A DNA stretch of 21,634 bases from an uncultured Oscillospiraceae bacterium. Lineage in GTDB: Bacteria > Bacillota > Clostridia > Oscillospirales > Ruminococcaceae. The notes beneath the pieces are model-generated. The model saw only the letters and a program-made list of their open reading frames with translations. It did no database searches and was not told the origin of the DNA. Position numbers and translations under genes: made by a program. The stretch covers positions 1-21,634 of the forward strand of contig UQBC01000040.1 in NCBI GenBank assembly GCA_900539195.1, given 5' to 3'. This document shows, one piece after another, positions 1-7,502 of this stretch (its first letter is position 1; each line of letters starts with the position of its first letter).

Positions 1-84
1 AGAAAGAGGGATTTGAACCCTCGCGCCGGTTTCCCGACCTACTCCCTTAGCAGGGGAGCCCCTTCACCACTTGGGTATTTCTGC
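1..84 (-). tRNA. tRNA-Ser(GCU), 3' end cut off by window edge
   Basis: Read on the minus strand the gene starts at 84 with acceptor strand GCAGAAA. It has a D arm, an anticodon stem CUCCC/GGGAG around loop CUGCUAA (anticodon GCU at 49-51), the long variable arm of class II tRNAs and a T arm GAGGG/CCCUC. The 3' acceptor strand runs off the window after UUUCU, so about the last two acceptor bases, the discriminator and any encoded CCA are missing. It decodes AGC/AGU serine codons. It lies 28 nt downstream of tRNA-Leu and probably shares its transcript. Confidence 0.95.
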
Positions 85-112
85 ATGGCGAATTAATAAT
101 ATAAAATTTAAA

Positions 113-199
113 TGGTGCCGCTGATCGGACTTGAACCGATACGGTATTGCTACCGAGGGATTTTAAGTCCCTTGTGTCTGCCGATTCCACCACAGCGGC
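113..199 (-). tRNA. tRNA-Leu(UAA) with encoded CCA
   Basis: On the minus strand the acceptor strands GCCGCTG (193-199) and CAGCGGC (117-123) pair perfectly. The anticodon loop is CUUAAAA, giving anticodon UAA at 163-165, and there is a long variable arm as expected for a leucine tRNA. Discriminator A (116) and a genomically encoded CCA (113-115) follow. It reads UUA/UUG codons. It is the promoter-proximal gene of a two-tRNA transcript. Confidence 0.96.
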
Positions 200-231
200 A
201 TATTCTGTTGTGCGGTGATTAACCTTGATAT

Positions 232-260
232 ATTATACACTTATTTTTTCTGCTTGTCAA
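232..260 (-). promoter_or_regulatory. Consensus SigA promoter of the tRNA-Leu/tRNA-Ser transcript
   Basis: On the minus strand a perfect -35 box TTGACA (255-260) and a perfect -10 box TATAAT (232-237) are separated by 17 bp. Transcription would start near 225, about 25 nt before the mature tRNA-Leu 5' end. A full-consensus promoter fits a stable-RNA operon. Confidence 0.85.
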
Positions 261-304
261 GTGCTTTTTGAAAATTTTATTAAATTATTTTCTGCTTTTC
301 CATC

Positions 305-333
305 TTGTTTTTTATTCCGAAATAGTGTAAAAT
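305..333 (+). promoter_or_regulatory. Promoter of the glycosyltransferase gene
   Basis: The boxes are TTGTTT (305-310) and TAAAAT (328-333), with a 17-bp spacer. The predicted start is near 340, leaving a leader of about 65 nt before the ATG at 408. I saw no strong hairpin in that leader. The 200-407 stretch otherwise holds only the divergent tRNA promoter. Confidence 0.6.
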
Positions 334-407
334 ATTAATTGAAATATACCTAAAAAACAGGATACAATTTCCAACAATTCTATAGTTATCATGAAAGGGG
401 AATACAA

Positions 408-1664
408 ATGAGGATAGCTCTGTTTACAGAAACATACCTGCCGAGCATCAACGGTGTAGTCACCCACGTTAAAACATTAAAGGAAGGTCTTGAAGCGCTT
501 GGACATACGGTACTGGTGGTTACCGCCGATTCAAGAGTAAACAATCACGTTATTGCGGACGACGTAATGTACTGTCCCGCCGTAAAACTCAAGAAAATCT
601 ACAATTATGATATAGCGCCGCCTATAAGCAAGGAACGTCTTGATAAGATAAAGAGCTTTGCTCCCGACATTATTCATATCCATAACGAATTCGGAGTTGG
701 AATTTCCGGTGTACTTATCGCAAGAACTCTCAAAGTACCGCTTGTATATACGCTCCATACAATGTATGACGATTATGTATATTATGTAGCAAAAACAAAA
801 GGCTTCGGCAAGATTGTAACTTCCGCCAGCCACCTTTACGCAAAGATGCTCGCATCAACAGCTTCGGCTATTACAGGACCATCGCCCAAGGTTTCGGAAT
901 ATTTCAAAGCCTGCGGCGTAAAGAAGCCTGTCCACGTTATACCGAATTCAGTGGAGCTTGACGTATTCAAGCCCGAAAACGTTGATAGAAACGATGCTGT
1001 CAGGATGAGAAGAAAGTTCGGATTTGCCGATGACGATATGGTATTCTGCTTCTGCGGCAGACTCGGCAAGGAAAAGAACATAACGCTTCTTCTTGAATAC
1101 TGGGCTAAAAATGTCAGACCCGAAGATAAGATAAAGCTGTTCATACTCGGTGACGGACCTTTGCACGAACAGCATTGCAAGGAAGCCGATGAACTCGGTA
1201 TATCCGATATGGTGAAATTTGCGGGCAGGGTAGAACACCCCGATTTACCCGTATATTATGCCTGCTGTGACGCATATATCACAGCGTCACTCTCCGATAC
1301 CTGCTCAATATCCATGCTCGAGGGTATGGCTATGCACCTTCCTGTTCTCAGCCTTAAGGACGATCTCAATGTCGGACAGGTAAAGGACGGTGTAAACGGA
1401 TATAACTTTACCGATGCCGACAGTATGTACGAGCTTCTGAAAAAACTCCGTGATATGCCTAAGGACGAGCTTGCCGAGTTTGGCAGGCGTACAAGGGAAT
1501 CCATCATAACCTCAGGTGCTGTGCGCCTTGCTAACGATTTACTCGATGTGTATAAAGAGGCAATTGAGGTTTACAAGAAAAAGAACAAAAAACGTAAGCT
1601 TAAGAAACGTTATCGTGTTATCAGACACAGATATGTTAAGCGTTCAAGAACCGATAAGAATTAA
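408..1664 (+). CDS. GT4-family glycosyltransferase, possibly a diacylglycerol glucosyltransferase type
   Basis: A 418-residue GT-B-fold retaining glycosyltransferase. The N-terminal acceptor domain starts MRIALFTETYLPSINGVVTH, a glycine-rich opening typical of GT4 enzymes that act on diacylglycerol or phosphatidylinositol. The C-terminal nucleotide-sugar domain (from about residue 205) has GRLGKEKN (217-224) and the EX7E region SDTCSISMLEGM. There the first glutamate is Asp297 and the second is Glu305, so the motif reads DX7E. The last 29 residues carry 17 Lys/Arg, a tail that could bind the anionic inner membrane face. SD AAAGGGG (394-400) fixes the start. It is followed by a hairpin and then an esterase gene. 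Family assignment is secure; the lipid substrate is inferred from resemblance and could instead be another polyprenol or sugar acceptor. Confidence 0.85.
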   Translation: MRIALFTETYLPSINGVVTHVKTLKEGLEALGHTVLVVTADSRVNNHVIADDVMYCPAVKLKKIYNYDIAPPISKERLDKIKSFAPDIIHIHNEFGVGISGVLIARTLKVPLVYTLHTMYDDYVYYVAKTKGFGKIVTSASHLYAKMLASTASAITGPSPKVSEYFKACGVKKPVHVIPNSVELDVFKPENVDRNDAVRMRRKFGFADDDMVFCFCGRLGKEKNITLLLEYWAKNVRPEDKIKLFILGDGPLHEQHCKEADELGISDMVKFAGRVEHPDLPVYYACCDAYITASLSDTCSISMLEGMAMHLPVLSLKDDLNVGQVKDGVNGYNFTDADSMYELLKKLRDMPKDELAEFGRRTRESIITSGAVRLANDLLDVYKEAIEVYKKKNKKRKLKKRYRVIRHRYVKRSRTDKN

Positions 1665-1670
1665 GCACTT

Positions 1671-1698
1671 ATGCTCCGTGTTATTCGATACGGAGCAT
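1671..1698 (+). repeat. Intercistronic hairpin between glycosyltransferase and esterase genes
   Basis: ATGCTCCGT (1671-1679) pairs perfectly with ACGGAGCAT (1690-1698) around a 10-nt loop. No U-run follows, so this is more likely an mRNA-stability or processing hairpin than a strong terminator. The esterase SD follows at 1709-1716. Confidence 0.55.
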
Positions 1699-1720
1699 TA
1701 CTTATATCAGGAGGTGTCAT

Positions 1721-2503
1721 ATGTCACAGATCGATATACATTCCTTTTCACAGTCGCTGAACCGCTATGTTTCGTTCAAAATGTATATTCCCGATGATAA
1801 GCACAATTACGGCGGTGTTTATGATAAGCAGAATATGAAAACACTCTTCATTCTGCACGGATACACACAGGACGGCATCAACTGGATACCGGAATATATT
1901 GCGGAAAAATATAACTTTGCCGTAGTGATTCCTCACGGCGAAAACTCATTCTGGCTTGACGGATTATCAACAGGGCACAATTATTGTACATATGTCGGAG
2001 ATGAACTTGTGCGGTATGTGCGAAATACATTTGGGCTTGCACAGACTGCGGAGGATACTGCGATAATGGGATATTCAATGGGCGGCTTCGGTGCGCTTCA
2101 TACTGCGTTCACTTATCCCGATACATTCGGTAAGGTGTGTGCACTTTCATCTGCACTTATTATACACGAAATAGCCGGAATGAAAACGGGAGAGAACAAT
2201 GGTGTTGCCAATTATGATTATTATCATGAATGTTTCGGAAACCTTGACGAAGTTGTCGCAAGCGATAACAATCCTGAAATTCTTGTAAAGCGGCTTTCGC
2301 AAGAGAATAGGAAAATACCGCAGATATATATGGCGTGTGGTACAGAGGACTTTCTGCTTAAGAATAACAGGCAGTTTCACAGATTCCTTGACAGTAATAA
2401 TATACCTCACGTTTACCTTGAAAGCAAGGGCGGTCACGATATGACCTTCTGGAGCGAGTATGTAGTTAAGTTTACTGATATGATGTTCGGAAAAAATGAA
2501 TAA
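1721..2503 (+). CDS. Alpha/beta-hydrolase esterase (EstA / S-formylglutathione hydrolase-like)
   Basis: A 260-residue cytoplasmic serine esterase of the 'putative esterase' (PF00756-like) type, with no signal peptide. Visible features are the oxyanion-side HGYTQDGINW motif, the nucleophile elbow GYSMGG with Ser119, a likely acid Asp210 in CGTEDF, and His239 in GGHDMTFW. The order and spacing match a complete catalytic triad. Related clostridial proteins hydrolyse short acyl esters such as tributyrin or acetylated sugars; the substrate cannot be read from sequence. The SD AGGAGGTG (1709-1716) fixes the start. It lies 56 bp after the glycosyltransferase with only a hairpin between, so co-transcription is likely. 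Confidence 0.85.
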   Translation: MSQIDIHSFSQSLNRYVSFKMYIPDDKHNYGGVYDKQNMKTLFILHGYTQDGINWIPEYIAEKYNFAVVIPHGENSFWLDGLSTGHNYCTYVGDELVRYVRNTFGLAQTAEDTAIMGYSMGGFGALHTAFTYPDTFGKVCALSSALIIHEIAGMKTGENNGVANYDYYHECFGNLDEVVASDNNPEILVKRLSQENRKIPQIYMACGTEDFLLKNNRQFHRFLDSNNIPHVYLESKGGHDMTFWSEYVVKFTDMMFGKNE

Positions 2504-2507
2504 AGTT

Positions 2508-2540
2508 ATACCCACAAGCGAAAATATCGTTTGTGGGTAT
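2508..2540. terminator. Hairpin between convergent genes, probable bidirectional terminator
   Basis: A 13-bp stem, ATACCCACAAGCG (2508-2520) with CGTTTGTGGGTAT (2528-2540) and one G-U pair, closes a 7-nt A/T loop. It lies 5 bp after the esterase stop and 9 bp after the spoVT stop on the other strand. Neither side has a long U-run, so termination efficiency is uncertain. Confidence 0.6.
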
Positions 2541-2549
2541 GATCTGTTA

Positions 2550-3092
2550 TCAGACATCTTCCATCTGTTTTCCAAAATACATAGCCGCCGCTTCAACCAG
2601 GGCTTTCGTCTTGTCGTCAACAGTTGAGTTGTCCTTATCCGACAGCATTATAACTGCACCGTTCACATCACCGTCTGCCATTATCGGCGCACAGGCAACG
2701 GCAAAGCGATCTACACCTTCAATGGGGTTCATTTTTACACCATCAGCTGTACGGTAAAGAGATTTTCTTTGCTCGATAAGGTCTTCAAGCGAGCTTGATA
2801 CCCTGCGCTCAAGCACTTCCTTTTTCTGAATACCGGACGCTGCTATAACGTGGTCACGGTCGCATATTACCGTAGGCATTCCTCCGACTTTGTAAAGTAC
2901 GTCTGCATATTGTCCTGCGGTACCTGAAATTTCGCCGACAGGGGAGTACTTTCTGAATATTACCTCGCCGTCAACGCTTGTATATATTTCAAGCGGCGTG
3001 CCCTCGCGTATTCTCATAGTTCTTCTTATTTCCTTGGGTATTACAACTCTTCCGAGATCGTCAATACGTCTTACTATTCCCGTAGCTTTCAT
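2550..3092 (-). CDS. spoVT: Stage V sporulation protein T (SpoVT) transcription regulator
   Basis: A 180-residue regulator, close to the 178 residues of Bacillus SpoVT. Residues 1-50 form the AbrB/MazE-type swapped-hairpin DNA-binding domain (MKATGIVRRIDDLGRVVIPK then EIRRTMRIREGTPLEIY). The rest is a GAF-like C-terminal domain ending VEAAAMYFGKQMEDV. In endospore formers SpoVT tunes SigG-dependent genes in the forespore; in clostridia it is needed for late sporulation. The start at 3092 is preferred over upstream ATGs because SD AAAGGA (3104-3109) precedes it and the family begins MKATGI. The frame is open back to 3155, but that extension has no SD and no family match. The promoter at 3140-3168 resembles a SigG site. 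Confidence 0.93.
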   Translation of the reverse strand: MKATGIVRRIDDLGRVVIPKEIRRTMRIREGTPLEIYTSVDGEVIFRKYSPVGEISGTAGQYADVLYKVGGMPTVICDRDHVIAASGIQKKEVLERRVSSSLEDLIEQRKSLYRTADGVKMNPIEGVDRFAVACAPIMADGDVNGAVIMLSDKDNSTVDDKTKALVEAAAMYFGKQMEDV

Positions 3093-3139
3093 TATATAGA
3101 CATTCCTTTCTGAAGAAACTGTTTTTGCTCTTGCAAACA

Positions 3140-3168
3140 TATTATTCCGTGCCATGTGTCAATTATTC
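3140..3168 (-). promoter_or_regulatory. SigG-like promoter of spoVT
   Basis: On the minus strand GAATA (3164-3168, matching GHATR) and AATAATA (3140-3146, six of seven bases of CATWHTA) are separated by 17 bp. These are the elements and spacing of forespore SigG promoters. A TTGACA (3157-3162) lies between them but has no good -10 partner. The start would be near 3133, about 40 nt upstream of the ATG. Confidence 0.4.
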
Positions 3169-3242
3169 AGAAATTTGTCACATATTGAAAATTATGCTCG
3201 CAAGCAGGGAACACGGATTATCAAAGAGAATTACTTTTAATA

Positions 3243-3271
3243 TTGATTTTAAACTCTTTTTGTAGTATAAT
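3243..3271 (+). promoter_or_regulatory. SigA promoter of tadA
   Basis: TTGATT (3243-3248) and perfect TATAAT (3266-3271) are spaced by 17 bp. The predicted start near 3278 leaves a leader of about 30 nt. Confidence 0.75.
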
Positions 3272-3306
3272 TTAAATCGTATGATTATCTTTCGGGAGGT
3301 GTGACC

Positions 3307-3771
3307 GTGACAGCTGATGAAGAGTATATGACAGTCTGCATAGAACTTGCAAAAAAAGCGGCTGAAAAAGGCGAATGCCCTGTCGGAGCTGTTGTGGTAA
3401 ACAAAGACGGAGAGATACTCGGCAGAGGTTACAATATGCGTGAAACATTGCAGTCGCCGACTGCTCACGCAGAGATACTGGCTATTGAACAAGCCGCCAA
3501 AGCTCTTGGCTCATGGCGGCTTACCGATTGTACGCTATATGTTACGCTTGAACCGTGCCCGATGTGTGCAGGTGCGATAATCAATTCAAGACTGAAAAGG
3601 CTTGTATATGGTGCGTTTGATGAAAAAGGCGGGGCTTGCGCCTCGCTTATGGAAATATTCGATTATCCGTTCAATCATCGTCCGATGGTAAGAAGCCGTA
3701 TACTGATGGACGATTGCGCAAAGCTTCTCACCGATTTTTTCAAAGGATTAAGGTCATTTGATAATGCCTGA
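3307..3771 (+). CDS. tadA: tRNA-specific adenosine-34 deaminase
   Basis: A 154-residue zinc deaminase that converts wobble A34 of tRNA-Arg(ACG) to inosine. The catalytic zinc motif is intact: His54 and Glu56 in TAHAEIL, and Cys84 and Cys87 in EPCPMC. The frame is open from a GTG at 3301, but SD GGGAGG (3294-3299) leaves that codon only 1 nt of spacing. The second GTG at 3307 has 7 nt and is taken as the start. An ATG at 3328 is a weaker alternative. The last 18 bp overlap the end of the antisense microprotein gene. Confidence 0.93.
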   Translation: MTADEEYMTVCIELAKKAAEKGECPVGAVVVNKDGEILGRGYNMRETLQSPTAHAEILAIEQAAKALGSWRLTDCTLYVTLEPCPMCAGAIINSRLKRLVYGAFDEKGGACASLMEIFDYPFNHRPMVRSRILMDDCAKLLTDFFKGLRSFDNA

Positions 3772-3861
3772 AACCGCTTTTTTGTAAAGCTTGTCGAGCA
3801 GTACAAATAATCCTGCTGTTACAGCGGCTGTTGCTATGATAACTGAAATGACTTTTTTCAT
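3754..3861 (-). CDS. 35-residue single-span membrane microprotein
   Basis: A small ORF of 35 codons plus TGA. The protein begins MKKVISVIIATAAVTAGLFV and ends LDKLYKKAVSGIIK. It has two N-terminal lysines, a hydrophobic helix over about residues 4-22, and a basic amphipathic tail, so it is likely an inner-membrane peptide. SD AAAGGA sits 7 nt before the ATG. The start lies 24 nt after the stop of the upstream XRE-regulator gene, so the two appear to be one operon. Its 3' end overlaps tadA tail to tail. No function is recognised. It could be a toxin-like peptide, a small membrane regulator or a sensor for the neighbouring regulator; none of these is shown. Confidence 0.6.
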   Translation of the reverse strand: MKKVISVIIATAAVTAGLFVLLDKLYKKAVSGIIK

Positions 3862-3885
3862 ATTCTGATCCTTTCATATCGGTAA

Positions 3886-4554
3886 TCAGTCAGTGTTTAT
3901 ACGATCAAGACGTTTTTCGGCGTTTTTGATAAGACTTAAAAGCGCAGTGCCTTGCTTATCATATTCCGCTTCAATGGAATTTGTAGTTATTGAGGGAGCG
4001 TTTACTGCGTCGTTTGCGGCGTCTGCAGCGGCTCCGACTTCAAGGCATATTGCCGAGTCGATCAAATGAAGAGCCGATGTCGGCGATACTCCGAAAAGGT
4101 TTTCATTGTTTTTGCTGTTAGCATTGTATGTTATCCTGAACGCTTTGTAGACAGAAAGCGTCAGCATTGAAGAAACGCTTTTGCTGAGCTTTGATGATTT
4201 GATTTTCTGCAAAAGAGAGAAGATGACTTCAATGCTGTTGGTTATAAGCTTCTTATTAAGAGCGAGCATAATATCCCCCGACTTTGAATCGCTTGCATTA
4301 CCGCCGTCGGGTATGTCGCTTTCGGTTATTATTCCGCCGTTTGAAACAGGGGAACGACCAAGCAGATAATCGGTAGAAACGTTATAATAATCAGCCGCTT
4401 TTACAAGGAATTCAAGACCGCATTCACGTTTGCCCTTCTCGTAGTGTGACAGGAGCGCCTGAGCTATGTCCAGATCTGCGGCGACCTGTTTTTGTGTAAG
4501 TCCACGTTCTTTGCGGAGCAGGGAAAGAATCCTCGGAAAATCGGTGTTCATCAT
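3886..4554 (-). CDS. XRE-family helix-turn-helix regulator with unknown C-terminal domain
   Basis: A 222-residue protein. Residues 5-65 form a Cro/C1-type HTH (LRKERGLTQKQVAADLDIAQ, then LSHYEKGKR and YYNVSTDYLLGR). A linker around residues 68-92 is rich in Gly/Ser/Asp. The remaining 130 residues are predicted helical, with an Ala/Asn-rich stretch (GAAADAANDAVNA), and match no domain I recognise. Two in-frame ATGs lie at the start. The GAGAGG SD is 4 nt from the first (4554) and 7 nt from the second (4551), so 4551 may be the true start. It is transcribed from its own promoter and followed by the 35-residue membrane microprotein. It probably regulates its own operon; its targets are unknown. 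Confidence 0.8.
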   Translation of the reverse strand: MMNTDFPRILSLLRKERGLTQKQVAADLDIAQALLSHYEKGKRECGLEFLVKAADYYNVSTDYLLGRSPVSNGGIITESDIPDGGNASDSKSGDIMLALNKKLITNSIEVIFSLLQKIKSSKLSKSVSSMLTLSVYKAFRITYNANSKNNENLFGVSPTSALHLIDSAICLEVGAAADAANDAVNAPSITTNSIEAEYDKQGTALLSLIKNAEKRLDRINTD

Positions 4555-4590
4555 TTGACCTCTCTTAATCTGACAATATTCACAAAGTAT

Positions 4591-4619
4591 ATTATAGCGG
4601 AGTTATTCCCTATTGTAAA
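4591..4619 (-). promoter_or_regulatory. SigA promoter of the XRE regulator/microprotein operon
   Basis: On the minus strand TTTACA (4614-4619) and perfect TATAAT (4591-4596) are separated by 17 bp. The start would be near 4584. An imperfect inverted repeat TGACAAT/ATTCACA (4571-4584) lies at the predicted start and is a possible operator. Confidence 0.75.
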
Positions 4620-4654
4620 GCGTGATTTTATACAAAAAATCGGGTGCTTTTTTA

Positions 4655-4660
4655 TATAAT
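4655..4660 (+). promoter_or_regulatory. -10 box of the phosphatase-tex-queH operon (weak -35)
   Basis: A perfect TATAAT lies 74 bp upstream of the ATG at 4734. No good -35 is visible at 16-18 bp (ACAAAA at 17 bp), and there is no extended -10 TG. It is the best promoter candidate in the divergent region 4620-4733. Confidence 0.4.
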
Positions 4661-4733
4661 AACCCCATAATAAAACAAAAAACGCCGTAATTGGCATGAA
4701 TATCAATAAAAATTAACCGAAAGGAAGTAAAAA

Positions 4734-5342
4734 ATGAAGAATTACAGACTTTATCTTATCCGTCACGGAATTACTCAGGGTAACCTTGAGGGAAAATATA
4801 TAGGTACTACGGATCTGCCGCTTTGCGAAGAGGGCGAGAGCGCTATATCGTCACTTGCCGCACTTGAAGTATATCCGAAAGTACAGAAGGTTTATTCAAG
4901 TCCGCTGAAGCGTTGCCTTCAGACCGCAGACATCATTTATCCCGAGCGGCTTTTGAAGCGCATTGACGGAATATCGGAGATAGATTTCGGCGACTATGAG
5001 GGAAAGACGCAGGCTGAACTCCAGAATGATGCAAAGTATCTTGAATGGCTCAAAGGCGGATATGACGCCGCACCGCCGAACGGTGAGAGCTTCGGACATT
5101 TCACGTTAAGATGTCTTGACGGGCTTGAAGAGATATTCAAGGATATGATGGCAAACGAAGTTACATCAGCCGCAGTAATAACGCATTCGGGTGTTATCAT
5201 GAATCTGCTTTCGGGATACGGTCTGCCTAAGATGAAGCCTATCGACTTTGCCTGCAACCAGGGCGAGGGATTTGAGATCCAGCTCAGCACCTTCCTGTGG
5301 CAACACGGACCTGTCTTTGAGATAGTGGGAAAATTATTCTGA
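4734..5342 (+). CDS. Histidine phosphatase superfamily protein (phosphoglycerate mutase/CobC-like)
   Basis: A 202-residue branch-1 histidine phosphatase. The phosphohistidine is His11 in LIRHGITQGN, the likely proton donor Glu82 is in ISEIDFGDYEG, and the second histidine is His151 in ITHSGVI. The YSSPLKRCLQTA motif supplies the second arginine. The FGDYEG and GESF motifs resemble alpha-ribazole phosphatase (CobC) and the broad-specificity PhoE/GpmB group. No cobalamin genes lie nearby, so a general phosphatase is as likely. SD AAAGGAAG precedes the start. It leads an operon with tex 17 bp downstream. Confidence 0.87.
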   Translation: MKNYRLYLIRHGITQGNLEGKYIGTTDLPLCEEGESAISSLAALEVYPKVQKVYSSPLKRCLQTADIIYPERLLKRIDGISEIDFGDYEGKTQAELQNDAKYLEWLKGGYDAAPPNGESFGHFTLRCLDGLEEIFKDMMANEVTSAAVITHSGVIMNLLSGYGLPKMKPIDFACNQGEGFEIQLSTFLWQHGPVFEIVGKLF

Positions 5343-5359
5343 GAAAACGGAGAAAATCA

Positions 5360-7501
5360 ATGGATATTTTAAATCAACTGGCTGAAGAGTTCGGGATAAG
5401 AAATACACAGGTAGAAAACACGGTAAAGCTGATAGATGACGGCAATACAATCCCGTTTATTTCCCGCTACAGAAAAGAAGCTACCGGAGGTCTTGATGAC
5501 CAGCTTTTAAGAGAACTCAGCGAACGACTTACATATCTGCGTAATCTTGAAAGCAGAAAAGAAGAGGTCAGAAACCTTATTGAAAACGGAGGTAATCTGA
5601 CAGAAAAGATTGAAAGCGACCTTGTCAATGCAAAGACACTTGCTGAAGTCGAGGACATCTACAGACCATTCAAGCCAAAGCGTAAGACAAGAGCAGGCAT
5701 AGCAAAAGAAAAAGGACTTCAGCCCCTTGCGGATTTCATACTTGCCCAGACGCTTGCGTCACCCACAGCGGAAGCGCAGAAATATATAAATGAAGAAAAG
5801 GGTGTTGAAACCGTTGACGATGCAATAAACGGAGCATTGGACATTATTTCAGAAACGGTTTCGGATGATGCGGATTTACGCAAAAAGCTGTATGCTGAGT
5901 ATACTGGTCATGCACTGATAGTATCAAAAGCCACAGATGAAAAAGCTGAAACCGTTTATAAGAATTATTATGATTACAGCGAGCTTGCGTGTAAGATACC
6001 TCCGCACAGACTTCTCGCACTTGACAGAGGAGAACGTGAGGATGCGCTCAAGGTCAGCGTTGAGCCGGATGAGCAGTGGGTTATGAAGCACATTTACAGA
6101 GCCTACGTCAAGGCGGAAAACGATTGCGGCAGAATGGTGCGCTCGGCGTGTGACGACAGCTTCAAGCGACTTATTCACCCCTCGCTTGAAAGAAGGCTCA
6201 GAAACGAGCTTACCGAGAAGGCGTGTGATAGCAGTATACACACATTTTCGGACAACCTAAGACAGCTTCTTATGCAACCGCCTGTAAAAAACAGCGTAGC
6301 GCTGGGTTTTGACCCCGGCTACAGAACAGGCTGTAAGGTAGCGGTTGTTGACGCAACCGGCAAAGTGCTTGATACCTCTGTTGTATATCCCACACCTCCG
6401 AAAAGCGATATTGCAGGTGCGGAAAAGACTATAAAATCACTGATAGAAAAGCATAAGGTTGATATTATAGCTATAGGAAACGGCACGGCAAGTCACGAAA
6501 GTGAAGTCTTTATAGCAGACTTATTAAAGAAAATCGACAGAAAAGCAAGCTATATGGTTGTATCCGAAGCGGGTGCGAGCGTGTATTCGGCAAGTAAGCT
6601 TGCGGCAGAGGAATTCCCTGAATATGATGTTTCACTGCGTAGTGCTGTTTCGATTGCACGCAGACTTCAGGATCCGCTGGCAGAGCTCGTTAAGATTGAC
6701 CCCAAGGCGATCGGCGTAGGTCAGTATCAGCACGATATGCCGCCTGCAAAGCTGTCGGAAGCGCTCGGCGGAGTAGTGGAGGACAGCGTTAACAGCGTCG
6801 GTGTAGACCTTAACACAGCGTCTGTTTCACTGCTCGGCTATGTTGCAGGTATCAATTCAACAGTTGCAAAGAATATAGTGACTTACAGAGAAGAAAACGG
6901 CGTGTTCACTAATCGTAAGGAGCTTCTTAAGGTCGCTAAACTCGGTAAGAAAGCATTCGAGCAGTGTGCAGGATTTATGCGTATTCACGGTGGAAAATAT
7001 CCGCTTGACAACACCTCAGTACACCCTGAAAGCTATAAGGCGGCAGAAGCTCTGCTTGATAAGTGCGGATTTAAGCTCGCAGATGTTTCCGGCGGTATTC
7101 CGTCAATAAAGGAACAGGTAAAATCCATTGGCATAAAGAAGCTGTCCGATGAACTCGGAATAGGTGAAATGACGCTTGCCGATATCATAAACGAGCTTGC
7201 TAAACCCGGCAGAGATCCCAGAGATGAACTGCCTGCACCGCTCCTGAGAACGGACATTGCGGATATAAACAGCTTAAAGTCCGGTATGATTCTTGACGGT
7301 ACGGTAAGAAACGTAATAGATTTCGGCGTGTTTGTTGATATCGGCGTACATCAGGACGGACTTGTGCATATCTCACAGATATGCGATAAATACATAAAGC
7401 ACCCGCTTGAAGCTGTAAAGGTCGGAGATATCGTAAAGGTAAAGGTGCTTGATATAGACCCTGCCAAAAAACGTATTTCTCTTACAATGAAGGGAGTATA
7501 A
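5360..7501 (+). CDS. tex: Tex-family RNA-binding transcription accessory protein
   Basis: A 713-residue Tex protein of full family length. Domains in order: N-terminal helical Tex domain (1-200), a YqgF/RNase H-like domain from about 312 with GFDPGYRTG (Asp318), a helix-hairpin-helix region at about 480-545 (VNSVGVDLNTASVSLLGYV), and a C-terminal S1 RNA-binding domain (641-713, with FGVFVDIGVHQDGLVHIS). Tex binds nucleic acid and associates with transcribing RNA polymerase; it influences transcription and stress tolerance. The opening residues DDGNTIPFISRYRKEATGGL are the family hallmark. It lies 17 bp after the phosphatase gene and its stop is 1 nt before the next start, so it is within an operon. 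Confidence 0.95.
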   Translation: MDILNQLAEEFGIRNTQVENTVKLIDDGNTIPFISRYRKEATGGLDDQLLRELSERLTYLRNLESRKEEVRNLIENGGNLTEKIESDLVNAKTLAEVEDIYRPFKPKRKTRAGIAKEKGLQPLADFILAQTLASPTAEAQKYINEEKGVETVDDAINGALDIISETVSDDADLRKKLYAEYTGHALIVSKATDEKAETVYKNYYDYSELACKIPPHRLLALDRGEREDALKVSVEPDEQWVMKHIYRAYVKAENDCGRMVRSACDDSFKRLIHPSLERRLRNELTEKACDSSIHTFSDNLRQLLMQPPVKNSVALGFDPGYRTGCKVAVVDATGKVLDTSVVYPTPPKSDIAGAEKTIKSLIEKHKVDIIAIGNGTASHESEVFIADLLKKIDRKASYMVVSEAGASVYSASKLAAEEFPEYDVSLRSAVSIARRLQDPLAELVKIDPKAIGVGQYQHDMPPAKLSEALGGVVEDSVNSVGVDLNTASVSLLGYVAGINSTVAKNIVTYREENGVFTNRKELLKVAKLGKKAFEQCAGFMRIHGGKYPLDNTSVHPESYKAAEALLDKCGFKLADVSGGIPSIKEQVKSIGIKKLSDELGIGEMTLADIINELAKPGRDPRDELPAPLLRTDIADINSLKSGMILDGTVRNVIDFGVFVDIGVHQDGLVHISQICDKYIKHPLEAVKVGDIVKVKVLDIDPAKKRISLTMKGV

Positions 7502-7502
7502 G

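Noticed and set aside
2147..2620. A 157-codon minus-strand frame across the esterase 3' end and the terminator
   Set aside because: It is antisense to the esterase, spans the shared hairpin and overlaps spoVT in another frame; no family resemblance.
4571..4584. TGACAAT/ATTCACA imperfect inverted repeat as the XRE operator
   Set aside because: Only five of seven positions per arm are symmetric and there is no second copy, so it is mentioned only as a possibility in the promoter entry.
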